From: Sphingorhabdus sp. YGSMI21
Lineage (GTDB): Bacteria > Pseudomonadota > Alphaproteobacteria > Sphingomonadales > Sphingomonadaceae
Direction of reading: 5' to 3'
Length of the DNA: 64,000 bases
Assembly: GCF_002776575.1 (NCBI RefSeq)
Contig: NZ_CP022548.1
Location: forward strand, 1,255,001 to 1,319,000
Shown here: one piece after another, positions 27,599 to 36,226 of the stretch
Numbering within the stretch: position 1 is the first letter of the stretch
Layout of the letters: each line of letters begins with the position of its first letter
Translations under genes and position numbers: made by a program
Notes under the pieces: model-generated
What the model was told of the DNA's origin: nothing
The model's database searches: none
What the model saw: only the letters and a program-made list of their open reading frames with translations

Positions 27599-28912
27599 AT
27601 GAAAATCGGGACGCTTTTCGGAGCCATGGCGTTGGTCAGCGCCTGTTCGATGACCATCATCCCCGAGGGCGCCGCGCAAAGCCGTTCCACACAGGCGGAT
27701 GGCGAATGGGTGGCCGGCGATGTGCCGACCCCGGCAGCCACGCCGCCAGCCTATACGCCGGTCGCCAGAAACGGCGCGCCGGCGACATTTGAGCCGGTTG
27801 ATCCGGCCCAGCTCGTCAAGATTGGCGATGATTCTACCCGCGCTACCGGTTCCGGCATTGCGCTGGGACCGGATATTAGCAGTCTTGCGCTGACCGATGC
27901 CAAAGCCGCGTCGGCGCTGCGATCCTATCGGACCAGCTGCCCTTCTCTTGTCCGGCGCGAGGACAATAGTGGTCTGACCAGGGGCGCCGACTGGCAATTG
28001 TCATGCACGGCTGCCCAGAACTGGCAGGACCGGGACGCCGCGCGCTTTTTCATCTCTTATTTCGAAACGGTGCAGGTTGGCGATGGCCAGGCTTTCGCCA
28101 CCGGCTATTTCGAACCGCAGATAGACGGTTCCAGAATCAGCAACGCCCGGTATCAGGTCCCGGTCTATCGCCGCCCCGCAAATCTCGTCGATGTCGATCT
28201 TGGCCTGTTTTCCGAAGCGCTGAAAGACAAGCGCGTCCGCGGCAAGGTCGACGGAACCAGATTGGTGCCCTTCGAGGACCGGGCGGCCATTGATGACGGG
28301 GCGCTCGCCGGACAGGGTCTCGAGATCGCATGGGCCCGCGACTATATCGATTTCTTCTTTCTGCAGATCCAGGGCAGCGGCCGGCTGTTGCTGCCCGACG
28401 GATCGGTCATGCGAATCGGTTACGCCGGACAGAACGGCCACGATTATACCGGTATCGGACGGGTGATGCGCGAACGCGGCCTGCTCGCCGACGGCAAGAC
28501 CAATATGCAGGGCATTGTCGAATGGCTGCGCGCGCATCCCGAAGAGGGCATGAAGATCATGCGCGAAAACAAGAGCTATGTCTTTTTCCAGGAACTGACC
28601 GGCCCGGGTCCGCTGGGCGCGATGGGCCATCCGGTGGTAGCGCGGACATCGGTCGCCGCCGACCGGATGTTCGTGCCACTGGGCGCGCCGGTGTTCCTCG
28701 ACATGGAACATGATATCGCCGACGGCCTGTGGGTGGCGCAGGATAGCGGTGGCGCGATCAAGGGCCCCAACCGTTTCGATACATTCTGGGGTGGCGGCGA
28801 GGAAGCGGCCAGAATCGCGGGCGGCATGTCCTCGCGCGGACAGGCACTGATCTTCCTGCCCAAGGGAACAGTGTCGCGGCTCGTTGCAGCCCGCCAGAAC
28901 CCGGGCAACTAG
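27599..28912 (+). CDS. mltA: Membrane-bound lytic murein transglycosylase A
   Basis: 437 aa. Lipoprotein signal MKIGTLFGAMALVSAC with lipobox VSAC. The MltA domain (GYFEPQIDGSRI, AWARDYIDFFFLQIQGSGRL, MRIGYAGQNGHDYTGIGRVM) is followed by the 3D domain (SVAADRMFVPLGAPVFLDM, DSGGAIKGPNRFDTFWG) with catalytic aspartate. It cleaves glycan strands, forming anhydro-muramyl ends. The ATG at 27599 was chosen for the lipobox. smr starts three nt after the stop. Confidence 0.95.
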   Translation: MKIGTLFGAMALVSACSMTIIPEGAAQSRSTQADGEWVAGDVPTPAATPPAYTPVARNGAPATFEPVDPAQLVKIGDDSTRATGSGIALGPDISSLALTDAKAASALRSYRTSCPSLVRREDNSGLTRGADWQLSCTAAQNWQDRDAARFFISYFETVQVGDGQAFATGYFEPQIDGSRISNARYQVPVYRRPANLVDVDLGLFSEALKDKRVRGKVDGTRLVPFEDRAAIDDGALAGQGLEIAWARDYIDFFFLQIQGSGRLLLPDGSVMRIGYAGQNGHDYTGIGRVMRERGLLADGKTNMQGIVEWLRAHPEEGMKIMRENKSYVFFQELTGPGPLGAMGHPVVARTSVAADRMFVPLGAPVFLDMEHDIADGLWVAQDSGGAIKGPNRFDTFWGGGEEAARIAGGMSSRGQALIFLPKGTVSRLVAARQNPGN

Positions 28913-28915
28913 ACC

Positions 28916-29476
28916 ATGTCCGACCGGCCCCTTACCGCCGGTGAAAAGGCGCTCTGGCAGAAATTTATCGAGAGCGTCGAACCGCTCGACCAGGGGCGCG
29001 TGAAGCGGGCGGAAAGCCTTCCGGTAGCCAGACGGCCGCGCGATATTCCCGGGCCGATAACCGCGGAAAGCTTCGGCGGAAAACCCGCCAAAGCCGTCCC
29101 GCTGCGCGAGCAGAAGCCGGTGCCGACCCGCCACGGACTGGATGGCGGCTGGGATCGCCGTTTGACGAAGGGCATGGTGCAACCCGATGTCACGGTCGAC
29201 CTGCACGGTTATACATTATCGTCTGCCCACGGACGGCTGGACAGCGCGCTGGAACTCAGCATTGCCGCTGGCCATCGTGCGATATTGCTGATTACCGGCA
29301 AGGCGCGGAACGACGAAGAGCGCCGCCGCGAAGGTGGTCGCGGCGCGATCCGGGCGGCGATTGCCGACTGGCTCGCCGCTTCCCGCCACGCCTCGCATAT
29401 TGCCACGGTGCGCCGGGCCCATCCGCGTCATGGCGGTGCGGGCGCGCTTTATATCATCCTGCGCCGAAGACGCTGA
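28916..29476 (+). CDS. Smr domain protein
   Basis: 186 aa. The C-terminal Smr domain shows VTVDLHGYTLSSAHGRLDSAL, the loop LLITGKA and the terminal HGGAGALYIILRR. Free-standing Smr proteins are nucleases or ribosome-rescue factors in some bacteria; the role here is unknown. The N-terminal 90 residues are charged and probably disordered. It is 3 nt after mltA and converges on dapE with 13 nt between the stops. Confidence 0.9.
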   Translation: MSDRPLTAGEKALWQKFIESVEPLDQGRVKRAESLPVARRPRDIPGPITAESFGGKPAKAVPLREQKPVPTRHGLDGGWDRRLTKGMVQPDVTVDLHGYTLSSAHGRLDSALELSIAAGHRAILLITGKARNDEERRREGGRGAIRAAIADWLAASRHASHIATVRRAHPRHGGAGALYIILRRRR

Positions 29477-29489
29477 CGGAAAGCTCGGT

Positions 29490-30617
29490 TCAGGCGGTGG
29501 CGAGCAAAACGAAATGCTCGTAAATATCCGCCAATGTGGCGAGATCATCGATGGCGACGGCCTCGTCCAGCTTGTGCATGGTGGCGTTACAGAGACCGAA
29601 CTCGATCACCGGACAGATTTTTGACAGGAAACGCGCATCGGATGTGCCGCCGCTGGTGCTCAGTTCCGGCTGGATCCCGGTGGCGCCGCTTATCGCATCA
29701 CGCAATAGATCGGAAAAGTCGCCCGGCGGTGTCAGAAAAGGCTCGCCGGAAATCACCGGTTTCAGCTCGCCTCCGTGCCGCTCGACAATCTCGCGGATCA
29801 TCGCACTCAGGCTCTCGCCACTGTGGCGGTCGTTGAACCGGATCGACAGCCGGCCCTCGGCCTTGGCGGGAATGACATTATGGGCGGGATTGCCGACGTG
29901 CAGATCGGTAAATTCGATATTGCTCGGCTGAAACCAGTCGGTGCCTTCATCCAGTTGCAGCGAATCTATCTCGCTGAGAATCTTTCCCAGCTTGGTGATC
30001 GGATTGTCGGCATTTTGCGGATAGGCTACATGGCCCTGCGTGCCGTTGACGGTCACCCACATATTGACCGATCCGCGGCGGCCGATCTTCATCATGTCGC
30101 CGAGCCGGTGGACGGACGTCGGCTCGCCGACGAGGCACAGATCGGGCACGATGCCGCGCTCGGCCATATATTCCATCAGCGCCACCGTTCCGTAGCGCGC
30201 CGGTCCTTCCTCGTCACCGGTGATGATCAGGCTGATCGTGCCCAGATCGTCGGGCAACTGGTGAAGCGCGCGGACGAAGGCGGCGATGCTGCCTTTCATG
30301 TCCACCGCACCCCGGCCGTAAAGGAGATCGCTGCGTATCTCCGGAACAAAAGGATCGGTCTGCCAGCCCTGGCCGGGTGGCACGACGTCCAGATGCCCGG
30401 CATAGGCCACATGCCGGGATCCGGATGTGCCCTTGCGAATGGCGAACAGATTTTCGACCGGACCGTCGGGCGCTTCACCGGCAACAAAGCGGTGCACCTC
30501 AAATCCCAGAGGCTTCAGCATTGCCTCCATTTCGTCAAACACGCTGCCGGTGGCGGGCGTGATGCTGGGCTGCGCAATCAGCCGTTTGGCCAGTTCGAGA
30601 GCGGTTGGTGCGGTCAT
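29490..30617 (-). CDS. dapE: Succinyl-diaminopimelate desuccinylase
   Basis: 375 aa M20 metallohydrolase. It removes succinate from N-succinyl-LL-diaminopimelate in the lysine/peptidoglycan pathway. Metal ligands and catalytic residues are visible: His75 and Asp77 (YAGHLDVVPPG), Asp106 (GRGAVDMKGS), Glu136-Glu137 (TGDEEGPA). The C-terminal His is in CNATMHKLDEAV. The ATG at 30617 begins the family sequence. It is ten nt after the GST stop. Confidence 0.96.
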   Translation of the reverse strand: MTAPTALELAKRLIAQPSITPATGSVFDEMEAMLKPLGFEVHRFVAGEAPDGPVENLFAIRKGTSGSRHVAYAGHLDVVPPGQGWQTDPFVPEIRSDLLYGRGAVDMKGSIAAFVRALHQLPDDLGTISLIITGDEEGPARYGTVALMEYMAERGIVPDLCLVGEPTSVHRLGDMMKIGRRGSVNMWVTVNGTQGHVAYPQNADNPITKLGKILSEIDSLQLDEGTDWFQPSNIEFTDLHVGNPAHNVIPAKAEGRLSIRFNDRHSGESLSAMIREIVERHGGELKPVISGEPFLTPPGDFSDLLRDAISGATGIQPELSTSGGTSDARFLSKICPVIEFGLCNATMHKLDEAVAIDDLATLADIYEHFVLLATA

Positions 30618-30627
30618 ATGCGTCTGC

Positions 30628-31299
30628 TCAAGCTTCTGCCGATTTCGGCTGCTCGAGCCGCTCGATAACCCATGGCTCTTCCTCCGCCGCAGCCATCCAT
30701 TGCGCGGTCCATTCATGGTCCAATATCGTCTGCATGTAACTGGTGGCAAATCCCGGCAGGCGAAATCCGTAAGTCTGGAAGCGCGAAACCACCGGCGCAT
30801 ACATGATATCGGCCGCGCCATAGGTGCCGAACAGAAACGGTCCGCCGCTGCCGAAGCGGGCGCGCGCCTGAGCCCAAAGCTCGATAATCCGGGCGGCGTC
30901 CGTCTTGACCTCGTCGCTCAGGTCGAGATCTTCATAAATCTTGCGTGTGTTCATCGGGCATTGCCGGCGCAGCGCCATGAAGCTGGAATGCATTTCGGCG
31001 GCCATCGAGCGGGCCATGCCGCGTGCGGTCTCGTCCTTTGGCCAGAAGCGGTCGCGGTGCGTCTTGTCGGCCAGCCAGTCAATGATCGCCAGACTGTCCC
31101 AGACTACCGTCTCGCCATCCCAGAGGATCGGCACCTTGCCGCCGGACGGTGCGAAATTCTCGCTTTCGCGGACATGGTCCCAATCGTCGCCGAACAGGGG
31201 AACGGTCAGTTCTTCAAAGGACAGGCCCGACTGCTTGCACGCCAGCCAGCCGCGCATCGACCAGCTGGAATAGGCTTTGTTTCCGATTATCAGTTTCAT
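30628..31299 (-). CDS. Glutathione S-transferase family protein
   Basis: 223 aa. The thioredoxin-like N-domain starts MKLIIGNKAYSSWSMRGWLACKQSG with the Ser of the S/C-x-x-x motif, and ends KVPILWDGETVVWDSLAIIDWLA. The C-domain is helical. The start MKLIIGNKAYSSWSMR resembles the maleylacetoacetate-isomerase-like/YfcF branch. Substrate unknown. Encoded between engB (73 nt upstream) and dapE. Confidence 0.9.
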   Translation of the reverse strand: MKLIIGNKAYSSWSMRGWLACKQSGLSFEELTVPLFGDDWDHVRESENFAPSGGKVPILWDGETVVWDSLAIIDWLADKTHRDRFWPKDETARGMARSMAAEMHSSFMALRRQCPMNTRKIYEDLDLSDEVKTDAARIIELWAQARARFGSGGPFLFGTYGAADIMYAPVVSRFQTYGFRLPGFATSYMQTILDHEWTAQWMAAAEEEPWVIERLEQPKSAEA

Positions 31300-31372
31300 A
31301 GTCTGCCCCATAACCAAATATGGAAGTCTGTGTATAGAAAAGCGTTGCCGGGGAGAATAGTTTTGGCTGCTT

Positions 31373-31996
31373 CTAGCTCTGCACGGCGTCGAGCACCGCA
31401 AGCCGAAGTTCGTCGATTCCCTGTTTCTTTTCCGATGAGGTCAGCAACAGATCGGGATGGGCCGCAGGGTGTTTCTTGGCAATATCCGCCACTTGCTGGG
31501 CCGTGGCATCCAGCTGCTCCTGCTTCACCTTGTCGACCTTGGTCATAACGATCCGGTAGCTGACCGCTGCCTTGTCGAGCATTTCCATCACTTCCTCGTC
31601 GACCGGCTTGATACCGTGCCGCGAGTCGATCAGGACAAAAGTCCGCTTCAGAACAGCCCGGCCACGCAGATAGTCGTTGATCAGGAAGCGCCATTTCTGG
31701 ACCACTTTCGGCGGCGCCTTGGCATAGCCATAGCCCGGCATATCGCAAATGCGGAAGATCAGCGGATCGCCAATGTCGAAAAAATTCAGTTCCTGCGTCC
31801 GTCCGGGCGTATTGGACGTACGCGCGAGACCGTTGCGATTGGTCAGCGCGTTGATCAGCGACGACTTGCCGACGTTGGAACGGCCGGCAAAAGCAATTTC
31901 CGGGACCTTCGGATCAGGCAGAAACTGCAGCTGCGGCGCACTTTTCAGAAAGCTGATCGGGCCGGAGAAGAGCTTGGGGCTGAGAGGAGTGTCCAT
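31373..31996 (-). CDS. engB: Ribosome biogenesis GTPase EngB (YihA/YsxC)
   Basis: 207 aa. G1 GRSNVGKSS (38-46), G3 DMPG (85-88) and G4 TKVD (152-155) are intact, with TSNTPGRTQELNFF in G2. The protein helps late 50S subunit assembly and is usually essential. It follows yidC by 35 nt, the common order in alphaproteobacteria. Confidence 0.96.
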   Translation of the reverse strand: MDTPLSPKLFSGPISFLKSAPQLQFLPDPKVPEIAFAGRSNVGKSSLINALTNRNGLARTSNTPGRTQELNFFDIGDPLIFRICDMPGYGYAKAPPKVVQKWRFLINDYLRGRAVLKRTFVLIDSRHGIKPVDEEVMEMLDKAAVSYRIVMTKVDKVKQEQLDATAQQVADIAKKHPAAHPDLLLTSSEKKQGIDELRLAVLDAVQS

Positions 31997-32031
31997 CTAG
32001 ACGCCGTTCATCGAAAGGAAGAGGTGCCGGT

Positions 32032-33891
32032 TCATGCCTTGGCCTTATCGGCTTCGGCTTTCCGCGCTTTTTCTTCTGCTTCCTTGGCCATCATTTCCTT
32101 CATCTGCGGATGACGGGAATAGAGCCATTTCTGCTGCGCGATGGTGAGGATGTTGGACACGGTCCAGTAGAGCTGCAGGCCGGCGGCGAAGGGTGCCATG
32201 ATGAACACCAATATCCATGGCATGATGCTGAAAATCTGTTTCTGCATCGGATCCATCGGAGCCGGGTTCAGCTTGAACTGCAAGTGCATGGTGATGCCCA
32301 TGAGGATCGGCAAGATGCCGACAGCCAGAAAGCTTGGCGGATCGAAAGGCAGCAGGCCGAACAGATTGACCGGCGTCAGCGGATCAGGTGCGCTCAGATC
32401 CTTGATCCAAAGCGCAAAAGGCTGGTGACGCATCTCGATTGACAGCATCAACACCTTGTACAGCGCGAAGAAGATCGGAATCTGCAGGAAAATCGGCAGG
32501 CAGCCAGCCAGCGGATTGACCTTCTCGTCCTTGTACAGCTTCATGATTTCCTGCTGTTGCTGCTGCTTGTCGTCCTTGTGCTTTTCCTGGATTGCCTTCA
32601 TTTTCGGCTGCACCGCACGCATCTGTGCCATGGAGGCGAACTGCTTCTGGGCGATCGGGAACATGACGCCGCGCACGACGAAGGTCATCAAAATGATTGC
32701 GACACCAAAATTGCCGACCAGCTTGAACAGCCAGTTGAGCAGATAGAATAGCGGCTTCTCGAACCAGTAGAACCAGCCCCAGTCAATGGCGCGATCCAGG
32801 TTCTTGATTCCATATTCCGCTTCATATTTTTCCAGCAGCGCGTTTTCCTTGGCGCCGGCAAAAAGCCGGGTCGTAGTCGTCAGCTGTTTGCCGGGGGCGA
32901 TGATTTGCGCGCTCTTCTTGGCAATTTCCGCCTGGAATATATCGCCGCCGCCGGAACGGAATTTGGCGTCGACATCGTTGATATTTTCCGGGATCAGGGC
33001 ACCCAGCCAATATTTGTCGGTAAAGCCCAGCCAGCTGACTTCCTTGTCGTAGCTATTGGTTCCGGCAACCGCAGATGTGCCGAACAGGCCGGCAAAAAAT
33101 CCGGGTTCCTCGCCGGCGAGATTCTCGTAGTCCACGTCATAATTGGCCGCGCCTTCATAGACGCCGACCGGACCGGAGTGGATGGTCCAGGTGCTGGCCT
33201 CATTGGCCGGGACATTGTTCAGATCGCGTTTCCGGTTGATCAGACCATAAGGCCTGAGCGCAATGGCATTGGCACCGCGATTGACGACGCTCTGTTCGGT
33301 GGTGATCAGATAGTCCGGGTCGATCGACAGTTTTATCCGGTAGATTTGTCCGGTCTCGTTGGACCAGCTTAGCGTCACCGGCGTGTCCGGGGTCAGCCGG
33401 TTCTGGTCAGCCGACCAGATCGTATTATCGTCGGGAACCGCGACGCCGTCACCCGCCCAGCCGACGCGGCTGAAATAGGCGTTTTCGGTGCCGGACGGGG
33501 AAAAGAGCCGCACAGGCTTGCTGTCCTTGCTCATATCCACGGTATGATCGGTCAGGGTGAGATCATCAATGCGTCCGCCCTTGAGGTTGACCGAACCCTG
33601 CAGCCGGGGGGTATCGATGAGGATGCGGGGATTTTCCCGCAAGACGGTGGCCAATGGCCTGATTTTGTCAGGTGCGGTCGCGGTGCCAATATCGGCGCTG
33701 CTGTTCACGCTGCCCGTGCCCGGAACGCTGAGGTCGCCGGCGACCTGGTCATTTGCGGGCGCATCCGCCTGTTCCACAACCTCGTTCTTGTTGGCCATGT
33801 CCGGGAAAAATTGTTCCATCAGCAAAGGCCAGCCGAACAGGATGATCCCCGTGAGGAGTATCGCCATGATAATATTACGCTTGTCGTCCAC
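32032..33891 (-). CDS. yidC: Membrane protein insertase YidC
   Basis: 619 aa. N-terminal anchor RNIIMAILLTGIILFGWPLL, a large periplasmic P1 domain, and five C-terminal helices with VVRGVMFPIAQKQFASMAQMR including the conserved Arg of the hydrophilic groove, and PLAGCLPIFLQIPIFFALYKV. It inserts proteins with or without SecYEG. The C-terminal tail is basic and Glu-rich (KEMMAKEAEEKARKAEADKA). It follows yidD by 53 nt. Confidence 0.97.
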   Translation of the reverse strand: MDDKRNIIMAILLTGIILFGWPLLMEQFFPDMANKNEVVEQADAPANDQVAGDLSVPGTGSVNSSADIGTATAPDKIRPLATVLRENPRILIDTPRLQGSVNLKGGRIDDLTLTDHTVDMSKDSKPVRLFSPSGTENAYFSRVGWAGDGVAVPDDNTIWSADQNRLTPDTPVTLSWSNETGQIYRIKLSIDPDYLITTEQSVVNRGANAIALRPYGLINRKRDLNNVPANEASTWTIHSGPVGVYEGAANYDVDYENLAGEEPGFFAGLFGTSAVAGTNSYDKEVSWLGFTDKYWLGALIPENINDVDAKFRSGGGDIFQAEIAKKSAQIIAPGKQLTTTTRLFAGAKENALLEKYEAEYGIKNLDRAIDWGWFYWFEKPLFYLLNWLFKLVGNFGVAIILMTFVVRGVMFPIAQKQFASMAQMRAVQPKMKAIQEKHKDDKQQQQQEIMKLYKDEKVNPLAGCLPIFLQIPIFFALYKVLMLSIEMRHQPFALWIKDLSAPDPLTPVNLFGLLPFDPPSFLAVGILPILMGITMHLQFKLNPAPMDPMQKQIFSIMPWILVFIMAPFAAGLQLYWTVSNILTIAQQKWLYSRHPQMKEMMAKEAEEKARKAEADKAKA

Positions 33892-33944
33892 TATCTCGTC
33901 CCGCTTTCGGCCATTTGTTGTAAAAAGGATCGGTGTTCAGGGTA

Positions 33945-34157
33945 TCAAGGCACCGGGTCAAAACCCGAGCCGCCCCAAGGATGGCAGCGCAATAGCCGTT
34001 TAGCCCCCAGCCAGCTACCCCTAATTGCACCATGTTTCTCAATCGCCTCGATCGTATAGGCACTGCAAGTGGGCAGAAAACGACATGTCGGAGGCAGGAT
34101 TCGCGACGGGCCCCATTGCCAGCATCGCACGCAGAAGATGAAAACAGACTTCAACAT
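33945..34157 (-). CDS. yidD: Membrane protein insertion efficiency factor YidD
   Basis: 70 aa. The conserved block [21 protein letters not shown], then [20 protein letters not shown], matches YidD over its full length. The ATG at 34157 overlaps the rnpA stop by about seven nt, as in many bacteria. It assists YidC and SecYEG-dependent insertion. The order rpmH-rnpA-yidD-yidC is complete here. Confidence 0.95.
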   Translation of the reverse strand: MLKSVFIFCVRCWQWGPSRILPPTCRFLPTCSAYTIEAIEKHGAIRGSWLGAKRLLRCHPWGGSGFDPVP

Positions 34158-34609
34158 TTTTGGTCCAGCTTTTTTGCCAGATATTTCAGGCCCTTTTCCA
34201 GATCCGCCTTCATGGTGGCAAAATCCGCCTCCTGGACGGTCTTGCGGCCGATCATAATATGATCAACGCCGGCGATGCCCTCGTCGGGCAGGCATTGCGC
34301 CAGCAGTGCCCGGAAGCGGCGCTTCATCCGGTTGCGCGCCACGGCATTGCCGATTTTCTTGGTCACCGTGATGCCATAGCGAATCCTGTCCGTCTCGATG
34401 GAATGATCGGGGCGGCGGCGATGCGCGAGCAGGACAAAGCTGGGAGTGACGAATCGCTTGCCACGATTGGCAGCGAGGAAATCCGCACGTTTGCGAATCA
34501 CTTCGATAGGCTGGTTTGAATCAGCGGGCGCCGAATCGGCTGAAGGATTTTGCAAATCCCGATGATCCGGCGCTGGGCGTGCTTCGACAGGCGCAGCACG
34601 GGCGGTCAT
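34151..34609 (-). CDS. rnpA: Ribonuclease P protein component
   Basis: 152 aa, somewhat longer than the usual 110-125. It helps the RNA subunit process tRNA 5' ends. The core starts [31 protein letters not shown] and carries the RNR signature region [23 protein letters not shown]. The first about 40 residues are Ala/Pro-rich; residues 2-11 ([10 protein letters not shown]) are encoded by an interspersed palindromic half-repeat. An in-frame TTG at about 34555 could be the real start. The ATG lies six nt after the rpmH stop. Confidence 0.93.
   Translation of the reverse strand: MTARAAPVEARPAPDHRDLQNPSADSAPADSNQPIEVIRKRADFLAANRGKRFVTPSFVLLAHRRRPDHSIETDRIRYGITVTKKIGNAVARNRMKRRFRALLAQCLPDEGIAGVDHIMIGRKTVQEADFATMKADLEKGLKYLAKKLDQKC
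34578..34605 (-). repeat. Half of a REP-like element inside rnpA 5' coding region
   Basis: On the minus strand the segment matches 24 of 28 bases with the arm of the repeat at 3195-3222, including the block GCCTGTCGAAGCAC. Only one arm is present. Confidence 0.7.
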
Positions 34610-34615
34610 TCGCTT

Positions 34616-34750
34616 TTAGGCAGAAAGCTTCTTGCGGCCACGGCTACGGCGGGCAGCCAGCACTTTACGGCCACCAACGGTGGCTTTGCGGGCGCGGAAA
34701 CCATGGCGCCGTTTGCGGACCAGACGGCTTGGTTGAAATGTACGCTTCAT
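34616..34750 (-). CDS. rpmH: 50S ribosomal protein L34
   Basis: 44 aa, full family length. It starts [20 protein letters not shown] and ends with a Lys-rich tail (GRKKLSA). The gene was found by reading the minus strand ahead of rnpA; the stop is six nt before the rnpA ATG. It begins the rpmH-rnpA-yidD-yidC cluster. Confidence 0.97.
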   Translation of the reverse strand: MKRTFQPSRLVRKRRHGFRARKATVGGRKVLAARRSRGRKKLSA

Positions 34751-34778
34751 CGCGATTATCCTACGTCAAAATTTCGAT

Positions 34779-34804
34779 AAAAAAGGCCGCCATAAGCTGC
34801 GGCC
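34779..34804 (-). terminator. Intrinsic terminator hairpin ahead of rpmH
   Basis: On the minus strand GGCCGC, loop AGCTTATG, GCGGCC then six T. It lies between the PGPGW gene and rpmH and most simply ends the former transcript. It also lies downstream of the best candidate rpmH promoter (34820-34848), so it could act as an attenuator. Confidence 0.75.
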
Positions 34805-34819
34805 GATACGTTGTCGCTG

Positions 34820-34848
34820 CGATTAGGCAGGCAGGCGCGGAAAGTCAA
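34820..34848 (-). promoter_or_regulatory. Candidate rpmH promoter
   Basis: On the minus strand TTGACT (34843-34848), 17 nt, TAATCG (34820-34825). The -35 is strong and the -10 is weak. If used, the leader would contain the terminator-like hairpin above. Confidence 0.4.
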
Positions 34849-34857
34849 GCGTTTGCG

Positions 34858-35193
34858 CTAGACTTTCTTGTCCCGATTGCCGGTCTTCACCTTGCCGAAA
34901 ATCGGCAGTTCAAAATCGTCGGGCAGCGTCTTGTGGTGCCGCCGTCGCATCGCCCAGTCGGTCCATTTGCCATAATTGGGGAAACGGCGTTTGAAATCGA
35001 CATAGCGCTTCTTGGCCCAGCGCGAGTTTTGCAGGACCAGGGCCAGGCCGATGGGAAAGACGATGATGAAGCCCGGTCCGGGAATGGCACCGATAATCGG
35101 TGAGACAATGATCAGCATGAAGCCGATGACCGCGAGCACGAATCGCGATCCCGAAGTATATTTCCAGCGCTTGTCGGTCATTTTGTCGGTCAT
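34858..35193 (-). CDS. PGPGW-family transmembrane protein
   Basis: 111 aa. Two closely spaced membrane helices flank the motif PGPGFIIVFPIGLALVLQ, followed by WAKKRYVDFKRRFP, as in the putative transmembrane PGPGW family. Function unknown. GGAACGAG precedes the ATG at 35193; another in-frame ATG is four codons downstream. A terminator follows. Confidence 0.78.
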   Translation of the reverse strand: MTDKMTDKRWKYTSGSRFVLAVIGFMLIIVSPIIGAIPGPGFIIVFPIGLALVLQNSRWAKKRYVDFKRRFPNYGKWTDWAMRRRHHKTLPDDFELPIFGKVKTGNRDKKV

Positions 35194-35317
35194 CTCGTTC
35201 CACTTGGTGCTTTGCAGGCAGAGTCGCAAGTCTGCTCTGTCAACTAAAGCGCGTGGAAGAGATTATTGTTCCCGGCCCATGCATGAAACATGAACGGAGG
35301 GGCAGCGAAACCGGGAA

Positions 35318-36049
35318 CTAGTGGACCATCTGGAAGCGGGCCATATCATTTCGCGACAGGCGCAGCTGCTCGGAAAAAGGTACGCTGTTGGTCAGCGCGT
35401 AAAATTCCTGGGCGGTTCCCCTGGGGACACCCATTTCGGCATAATAGTCGAGATATTCGGAATGGACCGGATCATTGGCCGGATAGTCATTGGCTTCGCG
35501 GCCATCCTCGTCCATCCAGCTGTGCACGACAAATTCGGCATTGCGATGGGCCGTCCGGCGGACACCGGCGAGAAAAAGTTCGACTGCACCGGATCGCACC
35601 GAGCCGCCGGCCGGTACATGGGTGCTGATACCCGCGTTCCGGATCATCCGCGCAAGCCGGAGATTGGCTTCTTCATCGACGGATCCGTCGCAATCGAGCA
35701 TCTCGATCCGCTTGATCCCCGGGAAATGTTTCATCATCTGCCGGAACAATGCGGGTGTGTAGCTGTCGACCGTTCCCGTCATTTCCACCGTATCGGCAGC
35801 GACCACGCGAAACGGGCCATAATTGCCATAGGCCGCGCCGGCCGGTTCCGCCTGTGCTTCCGGCTCCAGCAGATCATATTCGAAGACCTCGACGGTCTCG
35901 GTGACGATATAGCTGCTGGCGCTGAGCGCGGGCTGGGCCGGGAAGAGGAGCAGCGCGAGCAGAAGGAACGCGCTGACCAGAAAGCCGCCGTTTGAGCCGG
36001 CAGGGTCATTTTGGTTCGGGATCGTGTCTATATGATAATTCTTGCTCAT
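35318..36049 (-). CDS. Secreted/membrane ClpP-crotonase-fold protein
   Basis: 243 aa. An N-terminal hydrophobic helix (about 24-45, FLVSAFLLLALLLFPAQPALS) acts as signal or anchor. The rest resembles the predicted periplasmic ClpP/SppA-like family (COG3904-like): FPGIKRIEMLDCDGSVDEEANLRLARMIRNAG, then THVPAGGSVRSGAVELFLAGVRR, where a Ser occurs near the usual nucleophile site, and EFVVHSW for the His. The exact catalytic set cannot be confirmed. It is divergent from comM. Confidence 0.55.
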   Translation of the reverse strand: MSKNYHIDTIPNQNDPAGSNGGFLVSAFLLLALLLFPAQPALSASSYIVTETVEVFEYDLLEPEAQAEPAGAAYGNYGPFRVVAADTVEMTGTVDSYTPALFRQMMKHFPGIKRIEMLDCDGSVDEEANLRLARMIRNAGISTHVPAGGSVRSGAVELFLAGVRRTAHRNAEFVVHSWMDEDGREANDYPANDPVHSEYLDYYAEMGVPRGTAQEFYALTNSVPFSEQLRLSRNDMARFQMVH

Positions 36050-36100
36050 GCCGTTTCTCTGGGGCCTGGCGCTTGCCACAAAGTATCGGGGCCTAGTTAC

Positions 36101-36117
36101 CCAATATTAACCATTGG
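36101..36117. promoter_or_regulatory. CCAAT-N7-ATTGG dyad in divergent spacer
   Basis: A perfect five-pair dyad centred on TTAACC between the ClpP-like gene and comM. TTAACCATT resembles a CtrA half-site. It may be an operator; no regulator is assigned. Confidence 0.3.
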
Positions 36118-36226
36118 TCCCTTCTCACGCGCGGCACTTTTGACCGTTGCGGACATGGCGCGGTTGCGGCTCGACTCGATCCCGCGTCATTGCCACTATT
36201 CCCGGCATGAAGTTTGGGCGGCTATA

